Shown: positions 51,487-60,702, counted from the stretch's first letter. The stretch: DNA of 64,000 nt from Mycobacterium marinum (GCF_003391395.1 NZ_CP024190.1:2604001-2668000); one strand, 5' to 3'. Numbers and translations: made by a program. Notes: generated by a model not told the origin, from the letters alone.

Positions 51487-54400
51487 TCACATTGTCGCCG
51501 GGGCGTCTTCTGCGGGTGCGAGTTTTTTGCAGAGGTGGTCCGCTAGGCCTCGTACGGTGGTGATGTCGGTGGAGCTGATCCGTATCCCGGTCTCGGTTTC
51601 GATGCGGGTGCGCAGCTCGAGGTTGCCCAGGGAGTCGAGCCCGTAGTCGGTGAGCGGACGGTCCGGATCGATGGTGCGGCGCAGGATCAGGCTGACCTGC
51701 TCGGAAATCAACCGCCTGAGTCGAGTGGGCCACTCGTCGAGTGGTAGCTCGGCCAATTCCGCGCGCAGTTGGCTGCGCTCGGAGCGTTGCACCCCGTTGT
51801 ATCGAAACGCCTCGGCGAACCGGCTTCGCCGTGCGAGGTTGGCGATCCACGGTGTTCCGAGAATCGGGGTGTATCCGGTGTAGGTGCGGTTGTGGCGGAG
51901 CAGGGTTTGGAAGGCGTAGGCGCCTTCGTCGGGGGCGATGGCGGCGTCGCTGCTTTCGGCCAGGGCGATGGCGCGGCCGATTTCGGCCCAGGGGCCCCAG
52001 GCGATGGCGGTGGCGGGCTGGTTTTGGTTGTGGCGCCAGTGGGTGAAGGCGTCGAGCCAGCTGTTGGCGGCGGCGTAGGCGCCTTGGCCTGGTGAGCCGA
52101 GCATGGCTGCTGCGGAGGAGAAGGAGCAGAACCAGTCCAGGGGTTGGTCGGTGGTGGCTTGGTGGAGGTGCCAGGCGCCGTAGACCTTGGGGGCCCAGTC
52201 GCGGTCGAGGAGTTCGTCGGTGATGTTGGCCAAGGTGGCGTCTTCGACGACCGCGGCGGCGTGGAGCACTCCGCGTAGGGGCAGGTTGGTGGCGGTGGCG
52301 TTGGCGACCAGCCGTGCTGCGGTGGCGGGTTGGGCGATGTCGCCGCATTCGACCACGACATCGGAGCCGATCGAGCGGATCAGTTCGATGGTTTCGAGGG
52401 CTTTTTGGCTCGGTGCTGAGCGGGAACTGAGCACGATGCGTCCGGCCCCGGCGGTGGCCATTTTTTCGGCCAGGAACAGTCCCAGCCCGCCCAGGCCGCC
52501 GGTGATGATGTAGGAGCCATCGGCGCGCAAGACCGGTACCTGTTCGGGGGGCAGGACCACCGCACTGCGTCCGCTGCGGGGGATGTCGAGCAGCAGTTTG
52601 CCGGTGTGGTCGGCGGCGCCCATCACCCGGATCGCGGTGGCCGCCTCGGCCAGCGGGTAGTGGGTGTCTTGGGGCATGGGTAACACGCCCTCGGCGGTGT
52701 GCTGATAGACCGTGGTCAACAGCTCGCGGATCAGTCGGGGGTGGGTGATCGAGAGCATCCCCAGATCGACACCGTAAAACGACAGGTTGCGCCGGAACGG
52801 GAACAGGCCCATCTTGGTGTCGCCGTAGATGTCGCGTTTGCCGATCTCGACGAACCGCCCGCCCCAGGCCAGCAACTCCAGCCCGGCGCGCTGGGCGGCG
52901 CCGGTCAGCGAGTTGAGCACGATATCGACCCCGTAGCCGTCGGTGTCGGCGCGGATGGCCTCGGCGAACTCGATACTGCGTGAGTCATAGACATGCTCAA
53001 TGCCCATGTCGCGTAACACTTGGCGACGCTTGGGACTGCCCGCGGTGGCATAGATTTCGGCTCCGGCCGCGCGCGCGATCGCGATCGCGGCCTGGCCCAC
53101 CCCACCGGTTCCGGAATGGATGAGCACCTTGTCACCAGCACGGATACGGCCCAGATCATGCAAGCCATACCAGGCGGTCGCGTGCGCGGTGGTCACCGCG
53201 GCCGCTTGCGCGTCGGTCAGACCCGCCGGGATCGGGGTAGCCAGCGCGCCATCACAGGTGACAAAAGTGGCCCAACAACCATGCGGGGACATCCCACCGA
53301 CTCGATCACCAACCTGATGATCGGTGACATCGGGACCCACCGCGGTCACCACACCGGCGAAATCGGTACCCAACTGCGGCATCTGCCCATCGGGGGAGTT
53401 ATACCGACCGAAACTGACCAACACATCCGCGAAGTTGATACTGGAGGTGCTGACCGCGACCTCGATCTGACCCGGCCCCGGCGCGACCCGATCAAAAGCC
53501 ACAAACTCCATCGTCTGCAAATCCCCAGGCGTGCGGATCTGCAACCGCATCCCCTCAGTGTCATGCTCAACCACCGTGGTCTTGCGCTCTTCGGGACGCA
53601 ACGGCATCGGCGACAACCGCGCCGTATACCACTGGCCACAACGCCACGCCGTCTCGTCTTCCTCAGAGCCCGACAACAACTGACGCGCAACCACCTCAGA
53701 ACCACTGTGCTCATCAACATCAACATGAGTGGTATGCAAATGCGGATACTCAGCACCAATCACCCGCAACAAACCACGCAACCCAGCCTGCTCCAAATTG
53801 GCACTCTCACCACCCAACACCGTCTGCGCACCCCGCGTCACCACAAACAACCGCGGCGCCTCACCCATAATCTCGGGCAACTCCCGAACAACACGCACCA
53901 CATGCCGAACGTAATCGCTGGTCACGGGGCTGCTGCAGCCCGTCCCGGTCATGACGACCACGCCCGCGAACCGGTGGTCGCGCAGCTGATCGCGGAACCG
54001 CTCAGCGTCGGTGATGTGGTCGGCCTGCAGGTGCCAGCTCGTCGTGATGCAGTCGGTGCCAAGCGACTTCAGCGCCTCGGCGAGCCGCGTCGTGAGTCGA
54101 TCGGCGGTTTCTGAAATCCCGACCAGCAGCCAACTTTCGGGGCTTGGCGCTTGGGGCTGGGGCAGCTCGCGCTGCTGCCATTCCGTGCCCAGCAGGTGGC
54201 TACTCATCAAGCGATCCTGGTCGGCCAGCTCCGATAGCCCCGTACCCATCAGCAGGCCGCGCACCGCCAGTAGCACGGTCCCATGCTCGTCCAAGACGTC
54301 GATGTCGGCTTCGGCGTCATGGCCGCAGGCGGTCACTCGCGTGTAGCAGAAGCGTGCGTTGCGGGTCGATGCATGGGAACGCAGCCGACGCACACCCAAC

Positions 54401-57400
54401 GGCAACAGCAAGCCGCCGTTGCCCATTTCCCGCACAACCGGGTGCGCGAGAACCGACTGGAAGCAGGCGTCCAACAATGCCGGGTGGACCAGATAGCCGG
54501 CCTGTTGGGTGCGCATCGAACCCGGCAAGCTGATCTCGGCGAGCACCGCATCGCTGCCGCGTTCACAGACATGCGCCGCGGCCAGGCCCGTGAACGCGGG
54601 GCCATAGTGAATTCCGGTCTTGCCGAACCATTCCCGCAGTTCGTCTCCGTCCAGACGGCAGGCATGGGCGGCTAGCAGCGCCTCGATGTCATAGCCCGCC
54701 GGTTGCGAGTCGCGCTCGACCGCACGCAGTAGTGCGGTACTGCGGCGCACCTTTTCGCCGCCGCGAACTGTGTCCACAGCGAAGCTGGCGATCCCGGGTG
54801 CCTCGAGCAAAGCGACAGCGCCTGCCGCGGTTTCATCGTCGAGTAGCAGCATCTCGTGGAAGCCGATGTCGCCGACCTCCGACAGATCGCCGAATACCGT
54901 ATTGGCAGCCGTGAGCGCCATTTCGCAGTATGCGGCCCCCGGCAGCGCGGCCACACTGTTCACCTGGTGATCGCCCAACCAGGGGAGCGTGGCGGTGCCG
55001 ATTTCGGACTGCCACGCGTGCCGCTCCGGTTCCTCCAGTAGATCGACGTGCGCCCCTAAAAGAGGGTGCGCTGCAACGCTGTTGGCGCATCCGTGTCGCC
55101 TGGTATCCGCCGCTGTGAGCAGGAGACGACGATTCGCCCACACAGGTAGCGGAGCATCCACCAATTGCCCGTCGGGGCATAGCGTTGCGAAGTCCACCGC
55201 GGCGCCCGCGCTGTGCAGGTCGGCCACCAAGCCGCGCAACCCGTGGGGCAGCGGCTGGTTGCGTCGCATCGCCGGCAGGGCTGCGGCGGGGATATCCAGG
55301 CTTGCCGCGGTCTGCTCGACAGCGCGGGTCAGCAGCGGGTGCGGTGACAACTCGCCGAAAACACGGTAGCCGTCGTCAAGTGCCGCGCGCACCGCTGCCG
55401 AAAAACGCACCGCATGACGCAGGTTGTCGACCCAGTAGCGGGCGTCGCAGCGCGGCCGTTCGCGCGGGTCGAAGGAGGTCGCCGAGTAGTACGGGACCTG
55501 CGGCGCCAGCGGCTCGACATCCGCCAGTAGTTCGGAAAGTTCGCCGAGGATCGGCTCGACCTGCGGGGTGTGAGATGCCACGTCGACGGCCACCTCACGA
55601 GCCATCACCTCGCGCTCTTCCCAGGCTGCGACCAGCTCGCGCACGGTGTCGGTGGCCCCGCCGATCACCGTGGACTGCGGCGAAGCCACCACCGCAACCA
55701 CAACGTCCTTGGCCCGATGACGGACCAGGTCTTCGCGTACTCGTGCGGCGGGCAGCTCCACCGACGCCATCGCGCCGCTACCCGCGAGCCGGGTGCACAG
55801 CCGGGAGCGGCGACAAATGACCTTCACCCCATCGGCCAGCGATAACGCCCCGGCCACGACGGCAGCCGCCACCTCGCCGAGGGAGTGGCCGATGACCGCC
55901 CCGGGATGGACCCCGTATGACCTCATTGCCTGTGCCAGCGCTACCTGTATGGCAAATAGCGTTGGTTGCACCCGGTCGATGCCGGTCACCGTCTCCATCG
56001 CCGTCATCGCCTCGGTCACCGAAAAGCCGGACTCGGCGGCGATCAGCGGCTCGAGCTCGGCCACGGTAGCGGCGAAAACCGGTTCATTGGCCAGCAAGCT
56101 CGTACCCATGGTCGCCCACTGCGAACCCTGCCCGGAGAACACCCACACCGGGCCGAGATCGTCGCGGCCGACGGCGGCCGGATAGGGGGTATCGCCGGCG
56201 GCTGCCTCGCGTAATCGGTGGGCCAACTCGGTTCGGTCGCCGGCGATGAGTCCGGCTCGCACCGGTTGATGGGACCGTCGGCGTGCCAGGGTGTAGGCCA
56301 AATCCGACGGCGATACTTCGTGATTGTCGATCCAGTCGGCGAGCCGGTCGGCGGTCTGCCGCAACGCCTCTGTCGAGCTGGCGGACACCGTGAACAGCAA
56401 CGCATCGCCCAACCCGGCTGCGCCGTTGCGGTAAACGGCCGGCTCGGGGGCTTGCTCGAGGATGACATGAACGTTGCTGCCCGACATGCCATACGACGAC
56501 ACCGCCGCCCGCCGAGGTGTCCGGCCGTTGCCTTCCGGCCAAGGCGTAATCGCTTGTGGCACAAACAGTGCGCTTTCGATTTCGGCTAGCTCATCGGGGA
56601 GCCGGGTGTGATGCACCATCGGCGGTACCAGGCCATGTTGGAGGGAAAGGACGGCCTTGATGATCCCCACCGCCCCGGCGGCGGCCTCGGTGTGGCCCAC
56701 ACTGCTCTTGGCCGATCCGACCGCGCACGGGTTCCCGTTGCTGCCGTAGACCTGTGCCAGGCTGCTGAATTCGATCGGATCACCAACCGGCGTTCCGGTG
56801 CCGTGCGCCTCGACCATGCCAACGGTATCGGCGTCGACGCCGGCGACAGCCAGCGCCGCTCGGTAGGCCGCGACCTGGGCGTCGGGCGAGGGGGTCGAGA
56901 TGTTGTCGGTGCGTCCGTCTTGGTTGGTTGCCGTGCCGCGCAGCACGGCAAGGACTCGATCGCCGTCGCGCACGGCATCGGGAAGCCGCTTGAGCACCAA
57001 CATGGCGCAGCCCTCGGAGCGGACAAACCCATCGGCGGAGGCATCGAAGGTGCGGCAACGGCCGGTCGGGGAGAGCATGCCTTGCGCGGATGCCGAGCTG
57101 AACACATCCGGTTCGAGCATGAGCATGCAGCCACCCGCCAGAGCAAGGTCACTCTCACCCCCGTCCAGACTGCGACAGGCCATATGCACCGCAAGCAAAC
57201 TCGACGAACAGGCCGTATCCACCGTCATGGCTGGACCGCGCAGGCCCAGGGCATAGGACACCCGACCGGAAGCCATGCTGAACGCGGTTCCCGTGAACGC
57301 GTAGGCATCACCCAGCGCGCCGGCATCGTCGGTGACAAATGCGTAGTCGTCATGACACATCCCGACGAACACCCCGGTCAGCGAGCCGCTCAGCGACATC

Positions 57401-57741
57401 GGTGGCATGCCGGCATGCTCGATGGCTTCCCATGACGTCTGCAACAGCAAGCGGTGCTGGGGATCTATCGCGATGGCTTCACGCTCGCTGATCCCGAAGA
57501 ACTCCGGATCAAAACCGGCCACATCGTCGAGGAATCCGCCCCAGCGCGACACCGAGTGGTCCGGCACGCCCGGTTCGGGGTCGTAGTACTCGTCGGCGTC
57601 CCAGCGGTCGGCGGGAATCTCGGTGATCAGGTCGTCCCCGCGCAGCAACGCCGTCCAGAACTTCTCCGGAGAGTCGATGCCCTTGGGGAGCCGGCACGCC
57701 ATTCCGATCACCGCTACGGGGGTGACATGTGATTTAGCCAC
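51487..57741 (-). CDS. pks5: MAS-type iterative reducing polyketide synthase
   Basis: A ~2,084-residue PKS with the same domain order as pks5.1: KS (Cys178 in VDTACSSS, EAHGTGTPVGD, SSVGHTEAA), AT (Ser620 in GHSLGEV), DH (HQVNSVAALPG), ER (GTGGVGQAA), KR (GGLGGLGL, SFSSAAAM, GAYAAAN), ACP (Ser2037 in GLDSLGNL). GTG 57741 starts the protein at AKSHVTPVAVIGMACR, the family N-terminus; a longer in-frame reading to 58080 is not supported. Residues ~1277-1957 are encoded by the block shared with pks5.1, while KS and AT differ clearly, so the two may accept different starters. Followed by papA4; divergent from the CMD-family gene. Confidence 0.93.
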   Translation of the reverse strand: MAKSHVTPVAVIGMACRLPKGIDSPEKFWTALLRGDDLITEIPADRWDADEYYDPEPGVPDHSVSRWGGFLDDVAGFDPEFFGISEREAIAIDPQHRLLLQTSWEAIEHAGMPPMSLSGSLTGVFVGMCHDDYAFVTDDAGALGDAYAFTGTAFSMASGRVSYALGLRGPAMTVDTACSSSLLAVHMACRSLDGGESDLALAGGCMLMLEPDVFSSASAQGMLSPTGRCRTFDASADGFVRSEGCAMLVLKRLPDAVRDGDRVLAVLRGTATNQDGRTDNISTPSPDAQVAAYRAALAVAGVDADTVGMVEAHGTGTPVGDPIEFSSLAQVYGSNGNPCAVGSAKSSVGHTEAAAGAVGIIKAVLSLQHGLVPPMVHHTRLPDELAEIESALFVPQAITPWPEGNGRTPRRAAVSSYGMSGSNVHVILEQAPEPAVYRNGAAGLGDALLFTVSASSTEALRQTADRLADWIDNHEVSPSDLAYTLARRRSHQPVRAGLIAGDRTELAHRLREAAAGDTPYPAAVGRDDLGPVWVFSGQGSQWATMGTSLLANEPVFAATVAELEPLIAAESGFSVTEAMTAMETVTGIDRVQPTLFAIQVALAQAMRSYGVHPGAVIGHSLGEVAAAVVAGALSLADGVKVICRRSRLCTRLAGSGAMASVELPAARVREDLVRHRAKDVVVAVVASPQSTVIGGATDTVRELVAAWEEREVMAREVAVDVASHTPQVEPILGELSELLADVEPLAPQVPYYSATSFDPRERPRCDARYWVDNLRHAVRFSAAVRAALDDGYRVFGELSPHPLLTRAVEQTAASLDIPAAALPAMRRNQPLPHGLRGLVADLHSAGAAVDFATLCPDGQLVDAPLPVWANRRLLLTAADTRRHGCANSVAAHPLLGAHVDLLEEPERHAWQSEIGTATLPWLGDHQVNSVAALPGAAYCEMALTAANTVFGDLSEVGDIGFHEMLLLDDETAAGAVALLEAPGIASFAVDTVRGGEKVRRSTALLRAVERDSQPAGYDIEALLAAHACRLDGDELREWFGKTGIHYGPAFTGLAAAHVCERGSDAVLAEISLPGSMRTQQAGYLVHPALLDACFQSVLAHPVVREMGNGGLLLPLGVRRLRSHASTRNARFCYTRVTACGHDAEADIDVLDEHGTVLLAVRGLLMGTGLSELADQDRLMSSHLLGTEWQQRELPQPQAPSPESWLLVGISETADRLTTRLAEALKSLGTDCITTSWHLQADHITDAERFRDQLRDHRFAGVVVMTGTGCSSPVTSDYVRHVVRVVRELPEIMGEAPRLFVVTRGAQTVLGGESANLEQAGLRGLLRVIGAEYPHLHTTHVDVDEHSGSEVVARQLLSGSEEDETAWRCGQWYTARLSPMPLRPEERKTTVVEHDTEGMRLQIRTPGDLQTMEFVAFDRVAPGPGQIEVAVSTSSINFADVLVSFGRYNSPDGQMPQLGTDFAGVVTAVGPDVTDHQVGDRVGGMSPHGCWATFVTCDGALATPIPAGLTDAQAAAVTTAHATAWYGLHDLGRIRAGDKVLIHSGTGGVGQAAIAIARAAGAEIYATAGSPKRRQVLRDMGIEHVYDSRSIEFAEAIRADTDGYGVDIVLNSLTGAAQRAGLELLAWGGRFVEIGKRDIYGDTKMGLFPFRRNLSFYGVDLGMLSITHPRLIRELLTTVYQHTAEGVLPMPQDTHYPLAEAATAIRVMGAADHTGKLLLDIPRSGRSAVVLPPEQVPVLRADGSYIITGGLGGLGLFLAEKMATAGAGRIVLSSRSAPSQKALETIELIRSIGSDVVVECGDIAQPATAARLVANATATNLPLRGVLHAAAVVEDATLANITDELLDRDWAPKVYGAWHLHQATTDQPLDWFCSFSSAAAMLGSPGQGAYAAANSWLDAFTHWRHNQNQPATAIAWGPWAEIGRAIALAESSDAAIAPDEGAYAFQTLLRHNRTYTGYTPILGTPWIANLARRSRFAEAFRYNGVQRSERSQLRAELAELPLDEWPTRLRRLISEQVSLILRRTIDPDRPLTDYGLDSLGNLELRTRIETETGIRISSTDITTVRGLADHLCKKLAPAEDAPATM
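51871..53910 (-). repeat. 2,040-bp direct repeat, copy 2 (in pks5; ER-KR region)
   Basis: Partner of 37022-39061, same orientation, offset 14,849 bp. The alignment between the two genes keeps this exact offset from here to the ACP region (for example GGTGGTCCGCTAGGCC at 36685 and 51534), and there are further near-identical patches in the AT and ACP parts, indicating repeated exchange. Confidence 0.93.
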
Positions 57742-58006
57742 AGACCGATCTCTACATCTATTGAAGTAAGTCTCTTGACGTCTATTGGAGTTGGCAGCAT
57801 CCGCAGCGTAGCCGGTTCGGCCGCCCAGCCACGCAAAGCGAGCGTCTTGGGAAATGCGTGTCGCGGGACCTGTCCAATGCCGCGCCATCGCGCAGTTTGT
57901 CATGTGATGGCCGTTTTGTGCTGCGCCGCAACGAGTCTGCAATTGACTCGCGAGTTGATAGTTCATAGTGTGCTGGTAGTCGGCGAGCCCAACGGAGTGA
58001 CAGACT
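57742..58006. other. divergent promoter region pks5 / CMD gene
   Basis: About 265 bp. It includes a perfect 10-bp palindrome ACTCGCGAGT (57946-57955) embedded in TTGACT and followed by GATAGTTCATAGT, overlapping the likely promoter of the plus-strand gene, so it could be an operator. GGAG lies eight bases before ATG 58007. Confidence 0.45.
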
Positions 58007-58570
58007 ATGACTATTCCCCGCGTGCCACTACTGCCGGTCAACGAGGCCAAGGCCGCCGCCGACGAAGCGGGCGTGCCCAACTACATGGCTGAGCTCAGCA
58101 TCTTTCAGGCGTTACTGAACCATCCGCGGCTGGCCCGGACCTTCAACGACCTGCTCGCGACCATGCTCTGGCATGGCGCCCTCGACCCTCGGCTGCGCGA
58201 ATTGGTGATCATGCGGATCGGGTGGCTTACCGCGTGCGACTACGAATGGACCCAGCACTGGCGCGTTGCCTCCGGCCTGGGGGTCTCCGCCCAGGACCTA
58301 CTCGGGGTGCGTGATTGGCGCCAATACAACGGATTCGGTCCGACCGAGCGTGCTGTGTTGGCAGCGACCGACGACATCGTGCGCGACGGCGCGGTGAGTG
58401 CCTCGAGCTGGGCGGAGTGTGAGCGCGAATTGCATGGGGACGTAACGATTCTTACCGAACTCGTCACCGCGATCAGTGCGTGGCGCATGGTTGCCTCGAT
58501 CCTGCACAGCCTCAAGGTTCCGTTGGAGGATGGCGTGGCGAGCTGGCCGCCCGATGGCTGTTCGCCCTAG
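58007..58570 (+). CDS. carboxymuconolactone decarboxylase (CMD/AhpD-like) family protein
   Basis: A 187-residue all-alpha protein with ELVIMRIGWLTACDYEWTQH, the CMD-family segment with E, one Cys and His in the expected spacing; the second Cys of the AhpD CxxC is replaced (C-D-Y-E), so a classic AhpD peroxidase is unlikely. Similar to M. tuberculosis Rv1531 by position (next to pks5-papA4 and before a nitronate monooxygenase) as I recall. No link to LOS synthesis is visible beyond neighbourhood. Confidence 0.83.
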   Translation: MTIPRVPLLPVNEAKAAADEAGVPNYMAELSIFQALLNHPRLARTFNDLLATMLWHGALDPRLRELVIMRIGWLTACDYEWTQHWRVASGLGVSAQDLLGVRDWRQYNGFGPTERAVLAATDDIVRDGAVSASSWAECERELHGDVTILTELVTAISAWRMVASILHSLKVPLEDGVASWPPDGCSP

Positions 58571-58702
58571 CGGCAACGTCGCCGCAGTTGCGGAACAGCA
58601 CGGGTGAATTCTTCGGCCAAGTTCGCGAAGGCTGAACACGTAACGCGTTGAGTGTCATGCGATTCGATTGACATATCGGTCTGGGATTCTTAGCGTCGGG
58701 AA

Positions 58703-59836
58703 ATGCGAACCAGAGTGGCCGAAATGCTCGGCGTCGAGTTTCCCATCTGCGCTTTTAGCCACTGCCGAGACGTGGTCGCCGCGGTGACCAACGCGGGCGG
58801 TTTCGGGATTCTGGGTGCCACCGCTCACAGCCCGAAACGGCTGGAGAGCGAGCTGACCTGGATCGAGGAGCAAACGCGCGGAAAGCCCTACGGAGTTGAC
58901 CTGTTGTTGCCGCCCAAATACGTCGGGGCGGAGCAGGGAGGAATCGACCCGGGGCAGGCTCGCGAGTTGGTGCCCGAAGCGCATCGGGCGTTCGTCGAGG
59001 AACTGCTGGCCCGCTACGGCATCGCACCGTCCCCGGAAGCCGGAGCGGAGCGGACTTCGCGATCCGGGGGAGGGCTCAACATCTCGCCGAAAGGCTACGA
59101 GCCGCTGTTAGACGTGGCCTTCAGCCACGGCATCCGCCTGATTGCCAGTGCGCTGGGGCCGCCTCCGAACGATCTCGTCGAGCGGGCTCACAAGAAGGAA
59201 GTGCTGGTAGCGGCCCTGGCCGGGACCACCCAACACGCGCGACGACACGCGGCGGCCGGTGTCGACCTGATCGTCGCGCAGGGCACCGAGGCCGGCGGTC
59301 ATACCGGCGAGGTGGCCACGATGGTGCTGGTTCCCGAGGTGGTGGATGCGGTTGCGCCGACACCCGTACTGGCCGCCGGCGGTATCGCCCGCGGCCGCCA
59401 GATCGCCGCCGCACTGGCCCTTGGAGCCGAAGGCGTGTGGTGCGGGTCGGTTTGGTTGACCACCGAGGAAGCCGAGACGGTCCCGGCGGTCAAGGACAAG
59501 TTCTTGGCGGCGACCTCCTCGGATACTGTGCGTTCGCGGTCGATGACGGGCAAACCGGCACGGATGCTGCGCACCGCCTGGACCGACGAATGGGCCCGCC
59601 CCGATACCCCCGAACCCCTTGGTATGCCGCTGCAGACCACGCTGATCACCGAGTCGCAGATCCGAATCAACCAGGCTGCCGTCCAACCCGGAGCCAAGGC
59701 ACGGGAACTGGCCACCTATTTCGTGGGTCAGGTTGTCGGTTCGCTTGACCGTGTGCGGCCGACTCGGTCGGTGGTGCTGGAGATGGTCGAGGAGTTCATC
59801 GACACCATCGGGCGGCTGGAGCGACTCGCCGATTGA
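58703..59836 (+). CDS. nitronate monooxygenase (2-nitropropane dioxygenase family)
   Basis: A 377-residue FMN-binding TIM-barrel protein. AQGTEAGGHTG is the phosphate/FMN loop typical of the family, followed by VLAAGGIARG and LGAEGVWCGS. NMO enzymes oxidise alkyl nitronates such as propionate-3-nitronate with oxygen. Corresponds by synteny to M. tuberculosis Rv1533 as I recall. It starts 132 bp after the CMD gene on the same strand. Probably conserved flanking metabolism, not LOS biosynthesis. Confidence 0.87.
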   Translation: MRTRVAEMLGVEFPICAFSHCRDVVAAVTNAGGFGILGATAHSPKRLESELTWIEEQTRGKPYGVDLLLPPKYVGAEQGGIDPGQARELVPEAHRAFVEELLARYGIAPSPEAGAERTSRSGGGLNISPKGYEPLLDVAFSHGIRLIASALGPPPNDLVERAHKKEVLVAALAGTTQHARRHAAAGVDLIVAQGTEAGGHTGEVATMVLVPEVVDAVAPTPVLAAGGIARGRQIAAALALGAEGVWCGSVWLTTEEAETVPAVKDKFLAATSSDTVRSRSMTGKPARMLRTAWTDEWARPDTPEPLGMPLQTTLITESQIRINQAAVQPGAKARELATYFVGQVVGSLDRVRPTRSVVLEMVEEFIDTIGRLERLAD

Positions 59837-59976
59837 TCGTCGGCATCTGATTCAAAGCCATCTCAAATACATCGGCTTCGGTATCAAAAGCCCAGTTCAG
59901 AAGCGTCTAACCTGGCGAAAAGCTGTCAGCGTGCCGGGGGAAAGCGTAAAGAATCGGACACGGGCACCGGTTCACG

Positions 59977-60005
59977 TTGACCCGCGCAGCCCGGTCATGC
60001 ATGAT
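59977..60005 (+). promoter_or_regulatory. sigma-A-like promoter of the M-box transcript
   Basis: TTGACC (59977-59982), a 17-bp spacer and CATGAT (60000-60005) give a -35/-10 pair with 5/6 and 4/6 matches to consensus. A start site near 60012 would place the M-box aptamer at the very 5' end of the RNA, as expected. Confidence 0.6.
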
Positions 60006-60014
60006 CGGTCAGGC

Positions 60015-60155
60015 AAGCACCTCGTTAGGTGAGGCGGCTACACGAACATAGGCCACTGACCCCGAACGTCGAAAGACGCCCCGGGTCAGGACAGCTCCTC
60101 CCGGCTTAAGGGTTGAGCCCAGGTGGCTTCCGGTTTACCGGACACGTCGTGTGGT
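60015..60155 (+). promoter_or_regulatory. M-box (ykoK) magnesium riboswitch
   Basis: The conserved M-box blocks are present in order: CGTTAGGTGAGGC (from 60023), CTACACGAACATAGGCCACTG, GTCGAAAGACGCC, GGGTCAGGACAGC, GGCTTAAGGGTTGAG and CCAGGTGGC (to about 60127), with a closing stem beyond. M-boxes bind Mg2+ and reduce expression of the downstream gene when Mg2+ is high; they usually control Mg transport or related genes. In M. tuberculosis one lies upstream of Rv1535, and the small gene at 60469 here is its counterpart. Exact ends of the closing helix are estimated. Confidence 0.9.
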
Positions 60156-60187
60156 GCCAAAGCTTTGACGAGTGGGGTGCGGATTCT

Positions 60188-60201
60188 CCGACGTTCGTCG
60201 G
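60188..60201 (+). terminator. small hairpin downstream of the aptamer
   Basis: CCGAC-GTTC-GTCGG forms a 5-bp GC-rich stem, followed by GCTTCTGTACTCCTTT. It lies 35-60 bases after the M-box core and could belong to the expression platform; no U-run follows, so Rho-dependent control is equally possible. Confidence 0.35.
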
Positions 60202-60276
60202 GCTTCTGTACTCCTTTGCGCATGGAAATCGTGCGGGTATCCGCACGAGTCGTGGTTGTGAGGAGGTGAGGGACGC

Positions 60277-60357
60277 ATGAGTTCCAGTGGCAGTCCGGGT
60301 CGATATCCGGGCTATGTTTCGTCCCGATCCGGCCCCAAGCGCGACGTCCTCAGCTGA
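60277..60357 (+). CDS. 26-codon small ORF in the M-box leader
   Basis: ATG 60277 is preceded by GAGGAGGTGAGGG, one of the strongest Shine-Dalgarno sequences in the window, with six bases spacing. It encodes a 26-residue basic peptide, starting SSSGSPGRYPGY and ending GPKRDVLS before TGA 60355-60357. It lies between the riboswitch and the main gene in the same transcript. It may be a leader peptide whose translation affects Rho access or ribosome loading downstream. Not homologous to anything I recognise; existence as a translated ORF is inference from the ribosome binding site. Confidence 0.5.
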   Translation: MSSSGSPGRYPGYVSSRSGPKRDVLS

Positions 60358-60468
60358 ATCTGCCCACGCAGATGGTCTGCGGACCAAACGCTCTTGGATC
60401 GGAATCGCTACGGGACGGGACATATCAGTCCAATTCATTCTCGTTTCGAACCTGTCCGGGAGGGCATC

Positions 60469-60702
60469 ATGACCGTAGCTGTTTTCGACGAAGTGGTAAC
60501 CGCATCGCCCGCGCCGCGGCTGACGGTAGTACGCGATGGAACGCCACCTCCGGTTCCGGCGGCCAAGAAGAAGTCGGCCAACCGCAGCGACTTCGTCGGG
60601 GGCGACCCGCTGGTCGCCGGCGCGGCTCGGTTGCTGAGCGTTCCGGTGCGCCACGTCTACGCAGCACTCTGGCGCGTTGGATTGCTCGAAGTCCAGGCGT
60701 GA
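60469..60702 (+). CDS. small conserved protein, Rv1535-like, riboswitch-controlled
   Basis: A 77-residue protein. The N-terminal half is Pro/Ala-rich and basic (APRLTVVRDG, AAKKKSANR); the C-terminal half is helix-forming (GGDPLVAGAARLL, RHVYAALWRVGLLEV). No signal peptide or membrane segment is clear. ATG 60469 has GGGAGGG five bases upstream. Length and M-box leader match M. tuberculosis Rv1535, a protein of unknown function. Mg2+ limitation should induce it. The gene is followed by a very strong inverted repeat. Confidence 0.8.
   Translation: MTVAVFDEVVTASPAPRLTVVRDGTPPPVPAAKKKSANRSDFVGGDPLVAGAARLLSVPVRHVYAALWRVGLLEVQA

Noticed and set aside
40100..55000. DH domains of both PKSs have Ser in place of Gly in HxxxGxxxxP, suggesting inactivity
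   Set aside because: MAS-like enzymes vary at this position as far as I recall and the rest of the DH looks normal, so loss of function is not supported.
51742..58080. pks5 starting at 58080 with a ~113-residue leader
   Set aside because: The leader is not PKS-like and runs into the divergent promoter region and the CMD gene start; GTG 57741 gives the family N-terminus.
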